Shown: piece by piece, positions 40,939 to 50,043 of the stretch
How positions within the stretch are numbered: the stretch's first letter is position 1
How the letters are laid out: each line of letters begins with the position of its first letter
From: Nocardia niwae NBRC 108934 = DSM 45340
Lineage (GTDB): Bacteria; Actinomycetota; Actinomycetes; Mycobacteriales; Mycobacteriaceae
Assembly (NCBI RefSeq): GCF_001613465.1
Contig: NZ_BDCK01000049.1
Span: 1 to 64,000 of the forward strand
Direction of reading: 5' to 3'
DNA: 64,000 nt
Translations under genes and position numbers: made by a program
Notes under the pieces: model-generated
The model's input: only the letters and a program-made list of their open reading frames with translations
Database searches by the model: none
What the model was told of the DNA's origin: nothing

Positions 40939-41793
40939 TCAGCGGCCGCCGGCCTGCTTCGGCGCCGGCACCGCCGTGGCGGCGAGGAAGTCGGTGATGA
41001 TCGATGTGACCCGTTCCGGGGCCTCCACCATCGGAAGATGACCGCAGTCCGGTAGTTCCACCGCCGTGTGCGGGCGCAGCCTGCGGTTGAGCCGGCCGCC
41101 CGCCCTCGCCGAAAGGATGCGATTGCGCCGTCCCCAGATCGTGCAGATCGGCGGGAAGCCTTCGGGCGGATCGAACGTGTCGAGCGCGCGATAGGACGGG
41201 AAATCCTGCACCAGGCCGTGCAAGGCTTGCAGCCTGCCCCGATCGGTCCAGTGCGCTCGCACGCGCGGCTCGTGCTGGTCGTTCCTGGCCCGACCGCGGG
41301 GGCCGAGCTGGTTGCCGATGATCAGCGAGACCACCGGGTTCGGCAGCGTGATCCGGCGGGCCAGCGGCCCCAGCGGCAGGCGCGCGTCGAGCCAGGCCAG
41401 GCCCGCCGACTGTCCGGAGCTGACGGTGTCCGAGGTGAGCGGATTGAGCAGCACGAGCGCGCGCACCCGCCGCGCGTGACCCATGGCGTAGCGCAGCGAG
41501 GTGGCGCTGCCGAGGCAGTTGCCGATCAGCACCACGTCGGTGAGACGGTGGGCGTCCAGGAACGCGGTGAGCATGTCGACGTAATCGATGAGGCGGTAGC
41601 CCGAAGCGGGCTGGTCGGATTGCCCATAACCGGGGAGGTCGAGCGCGAAGACCTCGTGGTCGTCCCGGAGTGCGGCGACCTGGGCGTCCCAGATGCGGCG
41701 TTGCGTGCCCGCATTGTGCAGGAACACGACCGGGGACCCGCTGCCGGTGCGGTCGAAGACCACGGCCCTGCCCTGATGCTCGAAAACGTCCAC
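40939..41793 (-). CDS. alpha/beta hydrolase with cysteine nucleophile elbow
   Basis: A 284-aa alpha/beta-fold enzyme. The oxyanion region is LHNAGTQRRIWDAQ (about 25-38), DLPGYGQSD follows, and the nucleophile elbow reads LIGNCLGSAT with Cys93 in place of the usual Ser. His is likely in PDCGHLPMVEAPERV near the end. A Cys nucleophile is known in dienelactone hydrolase, and GNCxG elbows occur in some actinobacterial hydrolases. AGGAG 5 nt before GTG 41793 fixes the start against longer frames. It sits 85 bp after the amidohydrolase and may be the last gene of the TetR-controlled operon. Confidence 0.85.
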   Translation of the reverse strand: MDVFEHQGRAVVFDRTGSGSPVVFLHNAGTQRRIWDAQVAALRDDHEVFALDLPGYGQSDQPASGYRLIDYVDMLTAFLDAHRLTDVVLIGNCLGSATSLRYAMGHARRVRALVLLNPLTSDTVSSGQSAGLAWLDARLPLGPLARRITLPNPVVSLIIGNQLGPRGRARNDQHEPRVRAHWTDRGRLQALHGLVQDFPSYRALDTFDPPEGFPPICTIWGRRNRILSARAGGRLNRRLRPHTAVELPDCGHLPMVEAPERVTSIITDFLAATAVPAPKQAGGR

Positions 41794-41878
41794 GCCGACT
41801 CCTACGAACCGCCGGCGAGCGAGCCGCCGTTCCTTCGTGATTCTACGTGGCGGCTCCGGCCGGGCAGGGCCGATCGGA

Positions 41879-43630
41879 TCAGCGGACCGCGGTCGCCGCG
41901 CGAAGGAATCGGCCGGTCCGGCGGCTGCCGAGCGCCGGGGCAGGCGCACCGGCGCCGAATACCGGCACGCCGCCGACGAACACCGCCGTGACCGCCTCGT
42001 CGTTGCGGTTCACCATGCGCGGCAGGTTGTCGAACGGGGCGATCGGGTCTTCGTGGTAGGCGTCGAGCGAGTCGTCCAAACGGGCCGGGTCCAGGATCAC
42101 GGCATCGGCTCGGTCGCCCACCCGTAGGTGCCCGGCGTCCAGGCCGTACCAGTCAGCGAGTTCGCCGGTGAGCCGGTGTACCGCCTGCTCCGTCGAGAGG
42201 AACGGACGGCTGGCCTCCGCGGCGTCGCGCACCCGGCGCAGGAAGCGGAGCCCGAAGTTGTAGAACGCCATGTTGCGCAGATGCGCGCCCGCGTCGGAGA
42301 AGCCGAGCTGCACGCCGGGGTCGGCGGCGAGCCGGTCGAGGACTTCGGGCCGATGATTGGAAATCGTTGTCCGCCATCGGACTTCGGCGCCGTGCTCCAC
42401 CACGAGGTCGAGGAAGGCGTCCACCGGATGCGAGCCGCCGCGGTCGAGGCCCACTTGACCGAAGGTCTTGCCGATCACCGCGCGGTCGGGGCATTCGACG
42501 ATCTGCGCGTCGAAGAAGTCGCGGTGCCAGACCCGTGGACCGAATTTCTTGTCGTAGTCCGCGCGGAAGCGGCGCCGATAGCGTTCGTCGCGCAGCAGTT
42601 CCCTGCGGCGGTCCACCTGATCGGCCAGGTGCAGCGCCTCGGCGCCGGACCCGAACTCCTCGAAGACCACCAGGTCGATGCCGTCGGCGTAGACCTCGAA
42701 GGGCACCGGAAGATGCTGCCAGCGGAAATCGGCGCCCAGCGCGTTCAGCACCCGCGCGATCAGCGGGAAAACGTGCACCACACCGGGAATCGCTTTGATG
42801 TCGGCGGCCGAGAGCAGACTGACCTTCAGCGGCCTGCGGAACAGGCCGACGCTGGCCGCCGCCATCGTGATCAGGCTGTGTGGCCGGGACACGTCGGGCC
42901 CGCCCTGCAACGCCCCGCCGCGCCGGCGCAGCACGGTGTTGAGCCGGTGCCGTTCCCTGGTTGTCGCATAAGTCGACGGCAGTGTGCGGGAGCGGCACAC
43001 CTCGCCGTCCAATTTATCGAACAACAGCTGCTGGGAGGACATGCCGACGAAGCCGGCGTCCAGCGCCTCGGTCAGTTTCGCCTCCATTCCGGCCAGTTCG
43101 CCGGAAGAGGGGCGGACATCCTTGCGCGTCGCGCGGTCCAGGCCCATCTCGGCGGCGCGGATATCCGAGTGCCCGATGAACGCGGCGACGTTCGGGCCCA
43201 ATGGAAGCCGCTCCAGCGCGTCCGCGTACTCGTGCGCCGAGCGCCAGGTCTTGTGCTCGCCGACCGCCGCGACGACGTGCTTGCGCGGAATCGCCTCGAC
43301 CCGCGCGAACAGGTCGCCCGCGTCGGAGGCGTCGACGTGCACGGTGGACAACGAGCACGAGCCGAGCAGCACCGTGGTGATGCCGTGCCGGACCGATTCG
43401 GTCAGCGCCGGATGCTGGAGCACCTCCACGTCGTAATGGGTGTGGATGTCGAGCATGCCCGGGATCACCCACTTCCCGGTGGCATCGACGATATTCGGAC
43501 AGGCGGGATCGTCGATCGGCTCGGCCGAGATCGTCGCGATCCGCCCGTCGTGGATGCCGAGATGGCGGATCGCGGAGGGCGCGCCGGTGCCGTCGAACCA
43601 GCGGCCGTTGGCGATGATGGTGTCGTACAT
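41879..43630 (-). CDS. amidohydrolase family protein (N-acyl-D-amino-acid deacylase type)
   Basis: A 583-aa metal-dependent hydrolase. The metal motif HTH is at about 63-65 (PGMLDIHTHYD), preceded by the beta-sandwich start DTIIANGRWFDGTG. The late Asp is in QLGFSDAGAHLRNM (about 465) and the C-terminal sandwich is HLRVGDRADAVILDP. It belongs to the D-aminoacylase/D-hydantoinase-like group often found in actinobacterial catabolic clusters, where the true substrate is rarely known. The gene follows the acyl-CoA ligase by 4 bp. ATG 43630. Confidence 0.86.
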   Translation of the reverse strand: MYDTIIANGRWFDGTGAPSAIRHLGIHDGRIATISAEPIDDPACPNIVDATGKWVIPGMLDIHTHYDVEVLQHPALTESVRHGITTVLLGSCSLSTVHVDASDAGDLFARVEAIPRKHVVAAVGEHKTWRSAHEYADALERLPLGPNVAAFIGHSDIRAAEMGLDRATRKDVRPSSGELAGMEAKLTEALDAGFVGMSSQQLLFDKLDGEVCRSRTLPSTYATTRERHRLNTVLRRRGGALQGGPDVSRPHSLITMAAASVGLFRRPLKVSLLSAADIKAIPGVVHVFPLIARVLNALGADFRWQHLPVPFEVYADGIDLVVFEEFGSGAEALHLADQVDRRRELLRDERYRRRFRADYDKKFGPRVWHRDFFDAQIVECPDRAVIGKTFGQVGLDRGGSHPVDAFLDLVVEHGAEVRWRTTISNHRPEVLDRLAADPGVQLGFSDAGAHLRNMAFYNFGLRFLRRVRDAAEASRPFLSTEQAVHRLTGELADWYGLDAGHLRVGDRADAVILDPARLDDSLDAYHEDPIAPFDNLPRMVNRNDEAVTAVFVGGVPVFGAGAPAPALGSRRTGRFLRAATAVR

Positions 43631-43634
43631 GGAT

Positions 43635-45284
43635 CTACACCTCGAGATGGGCGCGCACGACCTTGCCGGTCGCGTTGCGCGGGAGTGCGGTGGTGGTGAG
43701 CCGCCAGCGGGCGGGCACCTTGTAGTACGCGAGCCGCTCGGCGGTGAACGCGCGCAGCTCCTCTTCGCTGGTGGCCGTGGCGTTTTCGACCACCACCAAC
43801 GCGGCGACCTGCTGGCCGAGGTCGGCGTCGGGCACGCCGAGGACCGCGCACTCGCGCACCGCGGGATGCTCCTCGAGGCACTGCTCGATCTCGGTGGGAT
43901 ACACGTTCTCCCCGCCGCGCAGGATGAGATCCGAACGACGCCCGGACAAACGCAGCCGTCCGTCCTCCAGCACACCGATGTCACCGGTGCGCAGCCAGCG
44001 GTCCGGGGTGATCGCCGCGGTGGTGGCGGTCTCGTCCTGCCAGTACCCGAGCATCACGTACGGGCTGCGCACCCAGATCTCGCCTTCGGCGCCGTCGGGG
44101 ACCGCGTTGCCCGCGCTGTCGCGGATCTCCAGCGTGACCCCGACGACGGGGCGTCCCACGGTCTCCGGGAACGCCGCGAGCTCGGCCGGACTCGCCAGCG
44201 TGGCGGCGGTGCTGCATTCGGTGAGGCCGTAGCTGGTCACCAGCGCGTTGCGGGCGACGGGCAGCTGATCGCGCAGCTTCTGTTGCAGCGCGGCGGAGGA
44301 CGGCGCCGAGTTCAGTGAGAAGGACGACAGCGAGGACAGGTCGTAGCGGGACAGGTCGAGTTCGAGCATCCTGGTCGCCATGGTCGGCATCGCGCCCCAG
44401 TTGGTGACGCGTTCGGCCTCGATCAAACGCAGCACCCGATCGGCGTCGAAGGACCCCTGGTGGATCACCGCCGCGTCGCCGGTGACCAACCGGGGGACCA
44501 CGAGGTTGTGCAGGCTGGCGATATGGAACAGCGGTGAGGTGAGCAGGAAGCGCCGCCCGCTGGGCAGTTCGGTCGCCCCGGTGAGCGCGGCGGCCAGCGC
44601 GTCGTTGAACAAGTGATAGTCGGTGACGGCCACCAGGTTCCGATGGGAGTGCACCGCGCCCTTGGGTCGTCCGCTGGTGCCGCTGGTGTACAGGATCACC
44701 GCGGGGTCGTCCTCGTCGATCTCCGCCTGCGGGAGGTCGTCGGTCCGGTACTCCGCGATGAGCGCGGGTACGTCGTGCTCCATGGTGAGCACCGGGATCC
44801 GGATGTCCAGCTCCGCCACCAGCGCGGCGCGCTTGGCGTCGACGACGAGCACCGCGGGGGCGGTGTGCTCGATGCCGTAGTCGATCTCGCGCGGCGCCCA
44901 CCACGCGTTGTAGCCCACGGCGATCGCGCCGAGCGCTTGGGCGGCCCAGAATGTGAGCACCCATTCGGGGGTGTTCGCCGCGAGAATGCCGACCCGGTCG
45001 CCTTTGCGGACGCCGCATCGATCACGCAGGGCCGTGGCCAGCGCCGCGACCGCGGCGGCGTGCTCGGCGAAGGACATTCTGCGGTCGGAGGTGACCAGGT
45101 AGTCCCGGTCGCCGTGCGCGGCCGCGGCGGCGAGCACCTCGCGCAGCGAGGACTTGCGGTGGCGCACCACCGGCATCGGTGCGCCGAGCACGTCCTCGAC
45201 CACCATCTCGAATCGGCCACCGGGTCCGGTGAGCCGGGCCGCGGCTTCCGCCACGTACACCTGCGGGTCGAAGGGCTTCGTCAT
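43635..45284 (-). CDS. acyl-CoA/AMP-dependent synthetase (FadD-like)
   Basis: A 549-aa adenylate-forming ligase that activates a carboxylic acid as acyl-AMP and then acyl-CoA. The P-loop is ILYTSGTSGRPKGAVHSH (about 198-215), then SYGLTECSTA (about 345), WLRTGDIG (about 415), and the A10-like lysine motif LPRNATGKVVR at the end. GRRSDLILRGGENVYPTEIE is the hinge region. The chain length preferred is unknown. It sits 37 bp after the Zn-alcohol dehydrogenase, which suggests an alcohol-to-aldehyde-to-acid-to-CoA route within the operon. Confidence 0.92.
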   Translation of the reverse strand: MTKPFDPQVYVAEAAARLTGPGGRFEMVVEDVLGAPMPVVRHRKSSLREVLAAAAAHGDRDYLVTSDRRMSFAEHAAAVAALATALRDRCGVRKGDRVGILAANTPEWVLTFWAAQALGAIAVGYNAWWAPREIDYGIEHTAPAVLVVDAKRAALVAELDIRIPVLTMEHDVPALIAEYRTDDLPQAEIDEDDPAVILYTSGTSGRPKGAVHSHRNLVAVTDYHLFNDALAAALTGATELPSGRRFLLTSPLFHIASLHNLVVPRLVTGDAAVIHQGSFDADRVLRLIEAERVTNWGAMPTMATRMLELDLSRYDLSSLSSFSLNSAPSSAALQQKLRDQLPVARNALVTSYGLTECSTAATLASPAELAAFPETVGRPVVGVTLEIRDSAGNAVPDGAEGEIWVRSPYVMLGYWQDETATTAAITPDRWLRTGDIGVLEDGRLRLSGRRSDLILRGGENVYPTEIEQCLEEHPAVRECAVLGVPDADLGQQVAALVVVENATATSEEELRAFTAERLAYYKVPARWRLTTTALPRNATGKVVRAHLEV

Positions 45285-45321
45285 ATCGGGTACTTCCTCG
45301 TCACTACGCGGGGTCGATTCG

Positions 45322-46371
45322 TCACGGTTCCGGGACCAGGACCGCGCGGCCGGTGACCAGGCCGCGTTCCAGCCGGTCCAAGGCGGCGCGGCCCTCGGTC
45401 AGCGGATAGCGCTCCACCTCGACCCGGAGCTTTCCCGCCGCGGCCAAGGCCACGGAGTCGAACAGGTCGGACTTGGTGCCGCCGTAGGATTTGCGCACCG
45501 ACGCGCCCCACGGCCAGCCCGGCCCACCGGCAGGCGCCGCCGTGATCTCCGGCGCGCCGCCGCCGAGGCCGATCATGCGGTAGGCCCCGTTGGGCGCAAC
45601 CGACTCCACCGCCAGTCGTGCGGTCGCATCGACGCCGACGAAGTCGAACACCGCGTCCGCGCCGCGGCCCTGGGTCCGGTCGAGGATCTCGCGGGCGGTG
45701 TCGTCATCGGCGAGGAGTCCTTCCGCGGCACCACAGCGCATGGCGAGTTCCAACTTGTCTGCGCTGACGTCCACGGCCAGCACCCGCGCCGCTGTGGTCG
45801 CGGCGAGGATCTGCACCGCGACGTGCCCCAGCCCGCCGATCCCGATCACCACCGCCACCGATCCGGGCACGAGCTGCTCACGAGCGCCGCGGATGGCGTG
45901 ATAGCTCGACAGCGCGGCGTCCGCCAGCGGCGCGGCCTCGGCGAAATCCAGGTCGCCGATCGGCACGAACGAACTCGCGGGCACCCGGATGTAGTCGGCC
46001 ATCCCGCCGTCCGGCCCGAGGCCGGGGCAGGGCGGCATGGCGGTGCGGCCCGCGGCGCGGCAGACGTTCTCGTTGCCGCCGGTGCACTCCCGGCAGACCC
46101 CGCACGACCAGCACAGATACACGATGCCGCGCTCACCGGCCCGGCGGCCGCCCACCCCTTCGCCGACGGCTTCGATGGTGCCCGCGATCTCGTGGCCGAG
46201 GGTCAGCGGCTCCTCGCGCATCCGGAAGGGAATGTGCAGCACGTGCAGGTCGGAATGGCAGATGCCCGCCGCGCCTACGCGCAGCAGCAGGTCGGCGGGA
46301 CCGATCTCCGGGATCGGTACCTCGCGCAGTTCCAGCACACCGGGCTCGGTGAGCTGCAGTGCCCGCATCAT
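45322..46371 (-). CDS. zinc-binding alcohol dehydrogenase (MDR family)
   Basis: A 349-aa NAD(P)-dependent alcohol dehydrogenase. Catalytic zinc ligands are in GICHSDLH (about 37-44) and LGHEIAG (about 58-64). The structural zinc loop is CWSCGVCRECTGGNENVC (about 88-105, C-x2-C-x2-C-x7-C). The Rossmann motif is GIGGLGHVAVQ (about 175). This is the AdhD/MymA-operon type. Its ATG-ATG start overlaps the upstream serine hydrolase stop, so translation is coupled. Confidence 0.93.
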   Translation of the reverse strand: MMRALQLTEPGVLELREVPIPEIGPADLLLRVGAAGICHSDLHVLHIPFRMREEPLTLGHEIAGTIEAVGEGVGGRRAGERGIVYLCWSCGVCRECTGGNENVCRAAGRTAMPPCPGLGPDGGMADYIRVPASSFVPIGDLDFAEAAPLADAALSSYHAIRGAREQLVPGSVAVVIGIGGLGHVAVQILAATTAARVLAVDVSADKLELAMRCGAAEGLLADDDTAREILDRTQGRGADAVFDFVGVDATARLAVESVAPNGAYRMIGLGGGAPEITAAPAGGPGWPWGASVRKSYGGTKSDLFDSVALAAAGKLRVEVERYPLTEGRAALDRLERGLVTGRAVLVPEP

Positions 46372-47525
46372 CCGCGGACCGCCGCGAAGGTCGCGCGCAG
46401 GTAGGCGTCGGCGCGATCGGAGCCGATGAGGCCGGGAGCCATCCGGTTCATGGTGTAGGCGAACGTGGTGCGGTGCTCGAGGTCGTTGACCACCATCGCG
46501 CCTCCGTACCCGGCCCACCAGCACACCCGGCCGTCGGGCACTTCCGGGGCGGTCTGCCGCTGCGGCAGACCGTAGCCGATGCCGAAACGCAGCGGCACCA
46601 GAAGCGCGAGATCCACGCCGTCGGATTGCTGCTGGAAAATCAGCTCGATCGTCCGCTCCGACAGCAGCCGCCGCCCGTCGAGTTCGCCGCCGCAGGACAC
46701 CAGTGATTGCACCCGCGCCACCGATCGGGCGTTGCCGTGGCCGTTCACCGCGCCGATCTCGGCCTGCCGCCAGCCCGTGCTCGCGGTCTCGGCGATGTCG
46801 AGCAGCGGGCTGGTGAGCGTCTTGACCAGCACGCTGTCCCGATCGAGCGCCGCCATGTCGAATTCCGGCAACGCGGGTGGGATCAAGGTGGCGATCCGCC
46901 CGTGGTGCGCGGGCGCGGTACCGATGTGGAAGTCCGCGCCGAGCGGCCCGGCGAGTTCCTCGGCGAAGAACTCGCCCAGCGAGCGTCCGGTGACGCGGCG
47001 GATCACCGCGCCGATCAGGTGGCCGTAGGCCAGCGCGTGATACCCCGACGCCGTGCCCGGCTCCCACCACGGCGGCTGGCTCGCGAGGCGGGCGGCGGAC
47101 GCCTCCGCGTCGTAGATGTCGGCGAGCTCGATCGGCGGCTGCCAGCCCGAGACGCCGGAGGTGTGTGCGAGCAGATGACGAATCTCGATGTCGCCCTTGC
47201 CGTTGGCCGCGAACTCCGGCCAGTACCTTGCCACCTTCGCGTGCACATCCAGTTCGCCGCGCTCGACCAGTAGCAGCGCGCTGAGCGCGGTCATGGTCTT
47301 GGTCAGGGAGAAGACGTTGACCAGAGTGTCCTCGGCCCACGGCGCGTTGCGTTCCGGGTCGCGGTAGCCACCCCAGAGGTCGACGACCGGCTCACCGTCG
47401 ACCGTGACGCAGATCGAGGCGCCCAGCTCGTCCCCGGAGGCCAGCCGGGTCTCCAGTTCCGTTCGAACCTGCTCGAAACGCTCCGCGCAGAATCCCGACG
47501 TGGCGGTTCCCGTGGTTGTGGTCAT
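46368..47525 (-). CDS. serine hydrolase of the beta-lactamase/EstB (lipase LipL/LipE) type
   Basis: A 385-aa cytoplasmic esterase-like member of the class C beta-lactamase fold. The S-x-x-K motif is SLTK (Ser73-Lys76) in VFSLTKTMTALSALLL. The Tyr motif is within SGYHALAYGHLIG (about 167), and VCWWAGYGGAMVV is near the end (in place of KTG, a W/H-G-G type). Such enzymes are esterases rather than antibiotic-degrading lactamases. ATG 47525 lies 7 bp after the flavin monooxygenase stop, so it is second in the operon. Confidence 0.88.
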   Translation of the reverse strand: MTTTTGTATSGFCAERFEQVRTELETRLASGDELGASICVTVDGEPVVDLWGGYRDPERNAPWAEDTLVNVFSLTKTMTALSALLLVERGELDVHAKVARYWPEFAANGKGDIEIRHLLAHTSGVSGWQPPIELADIYDAEASAARLASQPPWWEPGTASGYHALAYGHLIGAVIRRVTGRSLGEFFAEELAGPLGADFHIGTAPAHHGRIATLIPPALPEFDMAALDRDSVLVKTLTSPLLDIAETASTGWRQAEIGAVNGHGNARSVARVQSLVSCGGELDGRRLLSERTIELIFQQQSDGVDLALLVPLRFGIGYGLPQRQTAPEVPDGRVCWWAGYGGAMVVNDLEHRTTFAYTMNRMAPGLIGSDRADAYLRATFAAVRG

Positions 47526-47532
47526 CGCCGCC

Positions 47533-48900
47533 TCACACGTGCTCGAGCGCCCGGGCCGGAACCGGCAGCGCGTTGCCCGCCGCGGCCGCGCGTTTCGCGC
47601 CGCGCGCCAGTTCTCGCCGCATGTCCCGCACATATGGTTCGAATTCGATCTGGATGGTGTGCCGGGGCGAGTCGTAATAGCGGCCCGTCCTGGCCGATTC
47701 CGCGGACCGGATGGCCGCCCGCATCTCCTCAGTGGACGGCAGGTGGTAGCGCCCGGTCAGGTAGGCGGCGAGCAGCTTGCTCTGCTGTTCGGCGAAGTTC
47801 ACCAGCGTGGGCAGCGGCTGCGCGAGCCCGAGGAAGAACAGGTTGTCGACGCCGGGCTTGATCATCTGCTTGAACAGCGGAAAGCGGTTGTCGCGGTCGG
47901 GCAGCAGTTCGGGGTCGGAGAAGAACGGGAAGGAGATCCGGTAGCCGGTGGCGCAGACGATCACGTCCACCTCTTCGACGCTGCCGTCGGCGAAGCGCAC
48001 CCGCGGCCCCTCCAGCGCGGTGATCGCGGGTTTGAACGTGACATCGCCGCAGCCCGCGCGGTGCAGGAACTCCTCGCTCGCCGAGGGATGCGCCTCGAAG
48101 GGCAGATGGTCGGGCTTGGGCAGACCGTAGTCCTCCATGTTGCCGCGGAACTTCCGGACGAATCGCTGCTTGAGCTTCAGCCCCAGCTTCGGCGGCATCC
48201 ACCGCGGCATCGAGCGTTTGTCGCCCACCTTGCCGTTGACGTATTTCGGCAGCACCCATACCCCGCGCCGGGCGGAGACGAAGAGCTTCGCGGCGATGAA
48301 TCGCTGCGACAGCTCGGAGGCGATGTCCAGGCCCGAGTTGCCCATGCCGACCACGACGACGCGCTTGCCGCGCATGTCGACGGGGTCGAACGGGTCGTTG
48401 TAGGCGTGGCTGTGCAGCAGCGTGCCGTCGAACTCCCCGGGATAGTCCGGCAGCCGTGGGTCCCAGTGATGCCCGTTGCAGACCACGAGCACGTCGTAGT
48501 CCTTGGTGCGGCCCTCGCTCGTGCTGATCAGCCAGCGGCCGTCCGGAGCGCGTTCCGCGGCGGTCACCTTGGTGCCGAACACGATCCGGTCGCGGATGCC
48601 GAAATGATCGACATAGTCGCGGAAGTACTGGAACAGCTGGGAATGGTGGGGGAAGTCCGGCCACTCGTCGGGCGCGGGATAGTCCTCGAAGGCCAAGCGG
48701 AACTTGGACGTGTCGATGTGCAGGCTCTGGTAGCAGGCCGACATGCCGTTCGGGTTCTTGAAGTACCAGTTGCCCCCGACTTCGTCGGACGCCTCGTAGC
48801 AGTCGAAGGGGATGCCGTGGTCGTTCAGGCGTTTGGCGGCGGTGATCCCGGAGGGGCCCGCCCCGATCACGCAGACGCGGGGGAGTGCGGTTGACGTCAT
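47533..48900 (-). CDS. flavin-containing (Baeyer-Villiger-like) monooxygenase
   Basis: A 455-aa class B flavoprotein monooxygenase. The FAD motif is VIGAGPSGITAAKRL (about 11-25), then EVGGNWYFKNPNG. An FMO-type identifying stretch leads to WPDFPHHSQLFQYFRDYVDHF (about 80-100), and the NADPH motif is VVVGMGNSGLDIASEL (about 183). It would oxygenate a ketone, amine or sulfide. It is the first gene of a minus-strand operon (monooxygenase, hydrolase, alcohol dehydrogenase, acyl-CoA ligase, amidohydrolase). A 29-bp operator lies 90 bp upstream, shared with the divergent TetR gene. Confidence 0.93.
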   Translation of the reverse strand: MTSTALPRVCVIGAGPSGITAAKRLNDHGIPFDCYEASDEVGGNWYFKNPNGMSACYQSLHIDTSKFRLAFEDYPAPDEWPDFPHHSQLFQYFRDYVDHFGIRDRIVFGTKVTAAERAPDGRWLISTSEGRTKDYDVLVVCNGHHWDPRLPDYPGEFDGTLLHSHAYNDPFDPVDMRGKRVVVVGMGNSGLDIASELSQRFIAAKLFVSARRGVWVLPKYVNGKVGDKRSMPRWMPPKLGLKLKQRFVRKFRGNMEDYGLPKPDHLPFEAHPSASEEFLHRAGCGDVTFKPAITALEGPRVRFADGSVEEVDVIVCATGYRISFPFFSDPELLPDRDNRFPLFKQMIKPGVDNLFFLGLAQPLPTLVNFAEQQSKLLAAYLTGRYHLPSTEEMRAAIRSAESARTGRYYDSPRHTIQIEFEPYVRDMRRELARGAKRAAAAGNALPVPARALEHV

Positions 48901-48989
48901 TCACTGTCCTCGTGCTGGAGGCCGTCCTCGACGACGGCCGAACCGTCCGGCGCGGATGGCGCACCGGAGTGACGTAGGCAACAAACTAA

Positions 48990-49018
48990 CACTCACTAGA
49001 CACGCTGTCTAGTGAGTG
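48990..49018. promoter_or_regulatory. 29-bp inverted-repeat operator for TetR regulator
   Basis: Arms CACTCACTAGACA and TGTCTAGTGAGTG (13 bp, perfect) with a CGC spacer lie between the divergent monooxygenase operon (start 48900) and the TetR gene (start 49112). The symmetrical position in the shared promoter region points to control of both directions. Confidence 0.85.
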
Positions 49019-49111
49019 ACGCACTGTCCATCAAGAGCGTTCATGCGTAGACTCACTTAACGGAAGCAGCACGTCAGCACGGCTTTTACGGATTCGAGGT
49101 ACTCGCTCACC

Positions 49112-49729
49112 ATGCGGACGAACGCGAACACGAACCTGCGGGACGAGCAGAAGCAGCAGACCAGGGCCCGGCTGATGGAGGCCGCCAAGGAGCTGTTCGC
49201 CACCCGCGGCTACGCGGCCGTGCGCGTGGACGACATCGCCGCCGCGGTCGGTTGCAGCCGCGCCACGTTCTACCTGCACTTCGCCGGGAAGCAAGAGATC
49301 CTGCGCGCGATCGCCGAACAGGGCACCGTGCCCACCGCGCTGCACTTCTATCAGGATCTCGACCGGGTGCTGGAGACCGGTTCGCGCGCCGAGTTCGCCG
49401 CCTGGGTGACCCGCGCGATCGAGTGGTTCCACGAATACAAGGACCTGCTGCCCGCCTGGGACGAGGCGACCGCGCTGGAGCCGGAGTTCCGGGAGATCGC
49501 CCGCACCGGAATCCTCGCCTTGCCCAATGCGATGACCGCCTACCTCGCCGGATGGCCCGCCGAGCGGCGCGACGAGGCGCGTTTGCGGGTCGAATTGCTT
49601 GTCGCCCAACTGGAACGGTTCTTCACCCGCTGGGCGATGCAGGGCACCATCGACGTCTCGGTGGACCAAGCCGTCGAGGTGCTCACCGACATCTGGTTCC
49701 CCGCGCTGCGCGCGCCGACGCCGAGCTGA
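49112..49729 (+). CDS. TetR/AcrR-family transcriptional regulator
   Basis: A 205-aa repressor. The N-terminal helix-turn-helix is ARLMEAAKELFATRGYAAVRVDDIAAAVGCSRATFYLHFAGKQEIL (about 20-64), followed by an all-helical ligand-binding domain with aromatic residues (IEWFHEYKDLLPAWDEA). It is divergent from the flavin monooxygenase operon, with a perfect inverted repeat between them, so it almost certainly represses that operon and itself. The inducer is unknown, probably the operon's substrate. Confidence 0.93.
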   Translation: MRTNANTNLRDEQKQQTRARLMEAAKELFATRGYAAVRVDDIAAAVGCSRATFYLHFAGKQEILRAIAEQGTVPTALHFYQDLDRVLETGSRAEFAAWVTRAIEWFHEYKDLLPAWDEATALEPEFREIARTGILALPNAMTAYLAGWPAERRDEARLRVELLVAQLERFFTRWAMQGTIDVSVDQAVEVLTDIWFPALRAPTPS

Positions 49730-50043
49730 TCGCGCCTGCGCACCCTCGGCATCGCGTCATCGACGATCGGCGTGGACAGACGTGCGGTGGCAGGAGCGGT
49801 GCCGGTGCCGAAAGACGACCGCGGCCAGCGTGTTCCGGCGGTCACATCCGATCACGATCACACGGCGGCGGATACCCGGACGACGCCCCGCTTGAGCGGG
49901 GTGCCCCGCGACTGTTGCCAGATATTCGCTGAATGTCCGGAACGGGGTGCCCCCAGGCCCGATTAGACGGTGGCCCGCAAATCTGTCGGCGTCGTGGGGC
50001 ATCATCTGTGCACGCAGCCAACCACGAATCGCTCGGAGTTACC
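49730..50043. other. intergenic region, nothing supported
   Basis: 314 bp between the TetR gene and the DUF6319-like gene. I see no ORF, hairpin or repeat that stands out. Only the GGAGTTACC ribosome-binding site at the right end is clear. Confidence 0.5.

Noticed and set aside
46368..47525. Antibiotic-resistance beta-lactamase
   Set aside because: No signal peptide and the family is esterase-like; it sits in a catabolic operon.
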